36,834 nucleotides of DNA from Fidelibacterota bacterium. Its GTDB lineage: Bacteria > Fidelibacterota > Marinisomatia > SCGC-AAA003-L08 > D37C17. The position numbers and the translations under genes were made by a program. The notes below the pieces were generated by a model that was not told the DNA's origin, made no database searches, and was given only the letters and a program-made list of their open reading frames with translations. The stretch lies in the NCBI GenBank assembly GCA_002719095.1, contig PBGO01000033.1, positions 1 to 36,834 of the forward strand, written 5' to 3'. Shown here piece by piece: positions 34,405-36,834 of the stretch. Every line of letters begins with the position of its first letter. The stretch's first letter is position 1.

Positions 34405-35526
34405 TTAACTAATTATTAAATTGACTAACACAACTACATCAACAATGTTGAGAAACCCATCATCATTCATGTCTGAAGCTTGTATTTCTTGAAAAGATGG
34501 CGTACTCAATTGAAGTATAAAGTTTACTAACATAACTGTGTCTAAAATATTTATTGAATCATCTTGATTTACGTCCCCAATTGTTACTTCAGGACAAACA
34601 ATATCATATAAAAAGCTGCTAGTGTAATCAGCTTCAAATTCCATATCAGAATAGGGACCATGACCCTCATTTTCGTAGGTATATAACGCACTGTAGTTCC
34701 CTAATTCCTGCATTTTTTCATGAATGATATAACTTCCATCAACTTCAATATTTAACCCAAATAGAGTCACTAAATCATTTGCATATGGAACGACATCATC
34801 TTCATCACCGTGCATGCTAACAATAGGGATATCATCATCTACAAGCCAATCTGAATCACCTATTGCTCCAGATAAATTAACAACACCATTTATAGTTGAA
34901 TCATAACCAGGGTTTCCGGATAGCCCCTCAAAACCTCCATTTGAGTTAAAATAATTAATTAGGAACGTAGGAACCTCAGATTGTTCATTTAAATAAGCTG
35001 AATTAATCGATGTGAATGCACCAGCAGAATATCCGCCGACAAAAATACGATTTGAATCAATATTGTAATCATTAAAAAGTTCATCGTTCATTCTAAAATA
35101 GCGTATTGCAGCCTTCAAGTCGTGAGTTGCTTTCATGACTGCTATATATCCATTGAGTTCAGTTGGATTTGTAAATAAAAGATGCTGAGATAGTCTGTAG
35201 TCTATAGCAACAGCAACATATCCCATCTGAGCATACTTATTGCAAAGGCTCACAACTAGATTAGAACTTTTCGAACCTTCAACAAATGAACCTCCAAAAA
35301 GGAAGAAAATTAAAGGTCTATCATCTAAGCTATCTTCAGCTGGATAATAAATATCCATATACAAATTTTGAGTGTATTCAGATCCAGATATTGTTTGATT
35401 GGTGTTTTGTCCATAGAGTACTTGATAATCGGTTGCTACATCAAATATATAATCAGTGTATCGATCTCCCGAACAATCATTTTGAGCAACTAAAAAACCT
35501 AAGAAAATGTAAATAAATTTTAGCAT
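34405..35526 (-). CDS. Secreted alpha/beta-hydrolase (esterase) with C-terminal dockerin
   Basis: The 373-residue protein has a signal peptide (MLKFIYIFLGFLVAQ). The hydrolase domain (about 25-310) has oxyanion motif FLFGGSFVEGS (75-85), nucleophile S167 in GYSAG, acid D243 in HGDEDDVVP and H289 in ENEGHG, the BD-FAE/carboxylesterase plan. Residues 316-372 are a type I dockerin-like duplication: GDVNQDDSINILDTVMLVNFIL and DMNDDGFLNIVDVVVLVNLI, with Ca2+-loop aspartates. No type-A sorting domain follows. The substrate could be an acylated polysaccharide, but that is inference. It is separated from its neighbours by 94 bp and 81 bp. Confidence 0.82.
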   Translation of the reverse strand: MLKFIYIFLGFLVAQNDCSGDRYTDYIFDVATDYQVLYGQNTNQTISGSEYTQNLYMDIYYPAEDSLDDRPLIFFLFGGSFVEGSKSSNLVVSLCNKYAQMGYVAVAIDYRLSQHLLFTNPTELNGYIAVMKATHDLKAAIRYFRMNDELFNDYNIDSNRIFVGGYSAGAFTSINSAYLNEQSEVPTFLINYFNSNGGFEGLSGNPGYDSTINGVVNLSGAIGDSDWLVDDDIPIVSMHGDEDDVVPYANDLVTLFGLNIEVDGSYIIHEKMQELGNYSALYTYENEGHGPYSDMEFEADYTSSFLYDIVCPEVTIGDVNQDDSINILDTVMLVNFILQLSTPSFQEIQASDMNDDGFLNIVDVVVLVNLIIS

Positions 35527-35607
35527 ATTTTTTTATATAATAATACTTTATTTTTTATTCTTTTTACTAGTTTTTTATTATTTAAATATAGATTAAGCAC
35601 AAATTAG

Positions 35608-35624
35608 TTAAAGTATTACTTTAA
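35608..35624. repeat. Perfect 17-bp palindrome at the end of the methyltransferase-like gene
   Basis: TTAAAGTA (35608-35615) and TACTTTAA (35617-35624) flank a single T. The palindrome includes the stop codon of the membrane methyltransferase-like gene (TAA at 35623-35621). Without a T-tract it is a weak terminator candidate. An operator for the downstream esterase gene (start at 35526) is also possible. Confidence 0.35.
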
Positions 35625-36238
35625 TATAGCGTAAAGTATGTTTTGATACTTCCAGATTGGTGCAAAATATCAATGAGTATTATTAATCCGTAAAAGAAAG
35701 TAAATCCTGCAATTTCAATAATTACCCTTTGAATTTTTTTTATATTAACATCCATTAAAGTATCTTTTTCTTGGCTAGAATAAAGCTTGAAATCAGGCCA
35801 AAATCTCGGGGTTTTATCATAATATTTCTTATAAGAATCTATGTGCATACTAAGTAAAATTTTCTCCTCATTGTAAACTGTGGGCAAATAGATTAATAGA
35901 AATAAAATTAACATTAAACCAACAACAATGATACTTTGAATAGCTAATGCATAACCAAGAATGAGCATTATACTAAAAACATAAAGGGGATTTCTTACGA
36001 TAGAATAAGGACCTGTTGTAATTAATTTTACATTTTTATTTCCCTCGATATAAAGCGAGCACCACAATCTCCCAGCGCAACCAACAAGAATCAGAATGAA
36101 GCCTATTGATTTTAATGCTAAAGATATATTTCCATTTTCTAGAGAACCATGATTTGAAATAAATAATGCGCCAATAAATAGAACCAATAATGTTTTAGAT
36201 ATTAGAAGCCTGTAATGAGCTATTTTACTTTTTATCAT
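35621..36238 (-). CDS. Membrane protein of the isoprenylcysteine methyltransferase / PEMT family
   Basis: The 205-residue protein has about five membrane helices. The SAM-binding signature GPYSIVRNPLYVFSI (76-90) and the later pair EE at 124-125 (VYNEEKILLSMHIDSYKKYY) followed by TPRFWP are the hallmarks of the ICMT/phospholipid N-methyltransferase-like integral membrane family. Bacterial members have mostly unknown substrates, probably lipids or small hydrophobic molecules. The product needs SAM, made by metK elsewhere in the window. It lies 5 bp after the stop of the sorted surface protein and is likely co-transcribed with it. Confidence 0.8.
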   Translation of the reverse strand: MIKSKIAHYRLLISKTLLVLFIGALFISNHGSLENGNISLALKSIGFILILVGCAGRLWCSLYIEGNKNVKLITTGPYSIVRNPLYVFSIMLILGYALAIQSIIVVGLMLILFLLIYLPTVYNEEKILLSMHIDSYKKYYDKTPRFWPDFKLYSSQEKDTLMDVNIKKIQRVIIEIAGFTFFYGLIILIDILHQSGSIKTYFTLY

Positions 36239-36243
36239 AATTA

Positions 36244-36834
36244 CTATTTAACCAACATCAGTTTTTGTGTTTGGGTATAACTTCCTGACGTCATTTTCAT
36301 AAAGTAAACACCACTTGAATGTCTTGTCCCATCCCATACTATGCTATAATACCCTGGCTGATAATTATCATTCACCAGCGTTTGAATATTTCTTCCGGAT
36401 AGATCATAAATACCAATGTTTACCACTGATTCAGTTGGCACTGAGAAGTTAATCGTAGTTGATGGATTAAACGGGTTAGGATAAGCTTCTGATAGGCTAA
36501 ATTCCTGCGGCACATCAGATATCGATGTCACTGAATCAATCGTATAAATCATATTATTACTCCATAATGGAGTATCAGCGATTAGATTAATGATTTCTCC
36601 TGATGACTTAAACAGCTTAAATTGAGGTAAAGACCCTTCCTTGCAATAAAGCTCCGTTCCATTTGTTCCGTCATTACCCATAACGGGTATATCTGTATAG
36701 GGACCTGCATACCTTCTATAGCCAACCACCTCATTATTGCAGTAAGAAGCAATATGATCATTAAAGGTTATATCATAACCATCAAGTTCAATCGAACCCA
36801 GGAAGTAAAATGCCTGATACATTGATTGAATATA
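36244..36834 (-). CDS. C-terminus of a secreted surface protein with type-A sorting domain, cut by the window edge
   Basis: The frame is open to the last base, so the 5' end is missing; 196 residues are visible. The first part (YIQSMYQAFYFLGSIELDGY, then VGYRRYAGPYTDIPVMGNDG) matches a beta domain common in large secreted proteins of this lineage, often repeated before the end. The last 90 residues hold FSLSEAYPNPFNPSTTINFS, VNIGIYDLSGRNIQTLV, SSGVYFMKM and the final KLMLVK, a FlgD-like type-A (T9SS) sorting domain. An internal ATG at 36822 is not the true start. Confidence 0.8.
   Translation of the reverse strand, partial: YIQSMYQAFYFLGSIELDGYDITFNDHIASYCNNEVVGYRRYAGPYTDIPVMGNDGTNGTELYCKEGSLPQFKLFKSSGEIINLIADTPLWSNNMIYTIDSVTSISDVPQEFSLSEAYPNPFNPSTTINFSVPTESVVNIGIYDLSGRNIQTLVNDNYQPGYYSIVWDGTRHSSGVYFMKMTSGSYTQTQKLMLVK

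Noticed and set aside
34387-34406. Plus-strand intrinsic terminator (ATCACA-TAG-TGTGAT plus T-run)
   Set aside because: No plus-strand gene lies upstream; kept only as a regulatory palindrome.

Overview
This AT-rich window (roughly 30 % G+C by eye) comes from a free-living Gram-negative bacterium. LptF/G, an outer-membrane barrel, lipoprotein signals and LspA indicate a double membrane. Secreted proteins ending in type-A (Por/T9SS-type) sorting domains with a YPNPFNP motif, a C-terminal dockerin, calcium-loop 'NGEWD' motifs and an ATP-dependent PEP carboxykinase suggest a marine lineage near Candidatus Marinimicrobia (SAR406/Fidelibacterota) or another Fibrobacteres-Chlorobi-Bacteroidetes relative. 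The assignment is inference from gene content. No mobile element, CRISPR array, rRNA or origin was seen, and the region reads as ordinary, compact chromosome.

Layout. 1-5.4 kb, all on the minus strand: the start of a secreted protein cut by the window edge, two small membrane proteins, tRNA-Leu(CAA), and a DNA-processing pair (exonuclease I followed 13 bp later by a Dna2-like nuclease-helicase). 5.4-10.8 kb: a coiled-coil protein, a Bax-inhibitor-1 protein, two small proteins, initiator tRNA-fMet with its terminator, a secreted HExxH metalloprotease, the GTPase Der and a TerB-like protein. 10.8-17.3 kb: pyrR-pyrB-pyrC followed closely by rplM-rpsI-rpsB-tsf-pyrH-frr, joining pyrimidine synthesis to ribosome and translation genes. 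17.3-18.4 kb: an LptF/G permease on the plus strand. 18.4-34 kb: ten tightly packed minus-strand genes, ileS-dksA/traR-lspA-rluD-xer-pckA-metK-ahcY-lipoprotein-barrel, with no gap above 16 bp. 34-36.8 kb: a MORN-type protein, a secreted esterase with a dockerin, an isoprenylcysteine-methyltransferase-like membrane protein, and the C-terminus of a sorted surface protein.

How the genes work together. UMP synthesis (PyrB, a PyrC-like protein), UMP phosphorylation (PyrH) and translation (L13, S9, S2, EF-Ts, RRF) lie in one direction behind a PyrR leader with two competing hairpins. MetK and AhcY make SAM and recycle its product. LspA processes lipoproteins, and a large Cys-rich lipoprotein is encoded further down the same run, translationally coupled to an outer-membrane barrel.

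Most notable points: the PyrC-like protein has lost two zinc-ligand histidines and two substrate residues, so it is probably a non-catalytic partner of PyrB; the isoleucyl-tRNA synthetase carries GVHH in place of HIGH, a signature linked to mupirocin hyper-resistance; the pyrR leader looks like an RNA switch; the large lipoprotein has seven Cys-rich repeats; and all three convergent gene pairs overlap by exactly four bases. I did not find a clearly new multi-gene system; the best candidates are the lipoprotein-barrel pair and the ExoI/Dna2-like pair.
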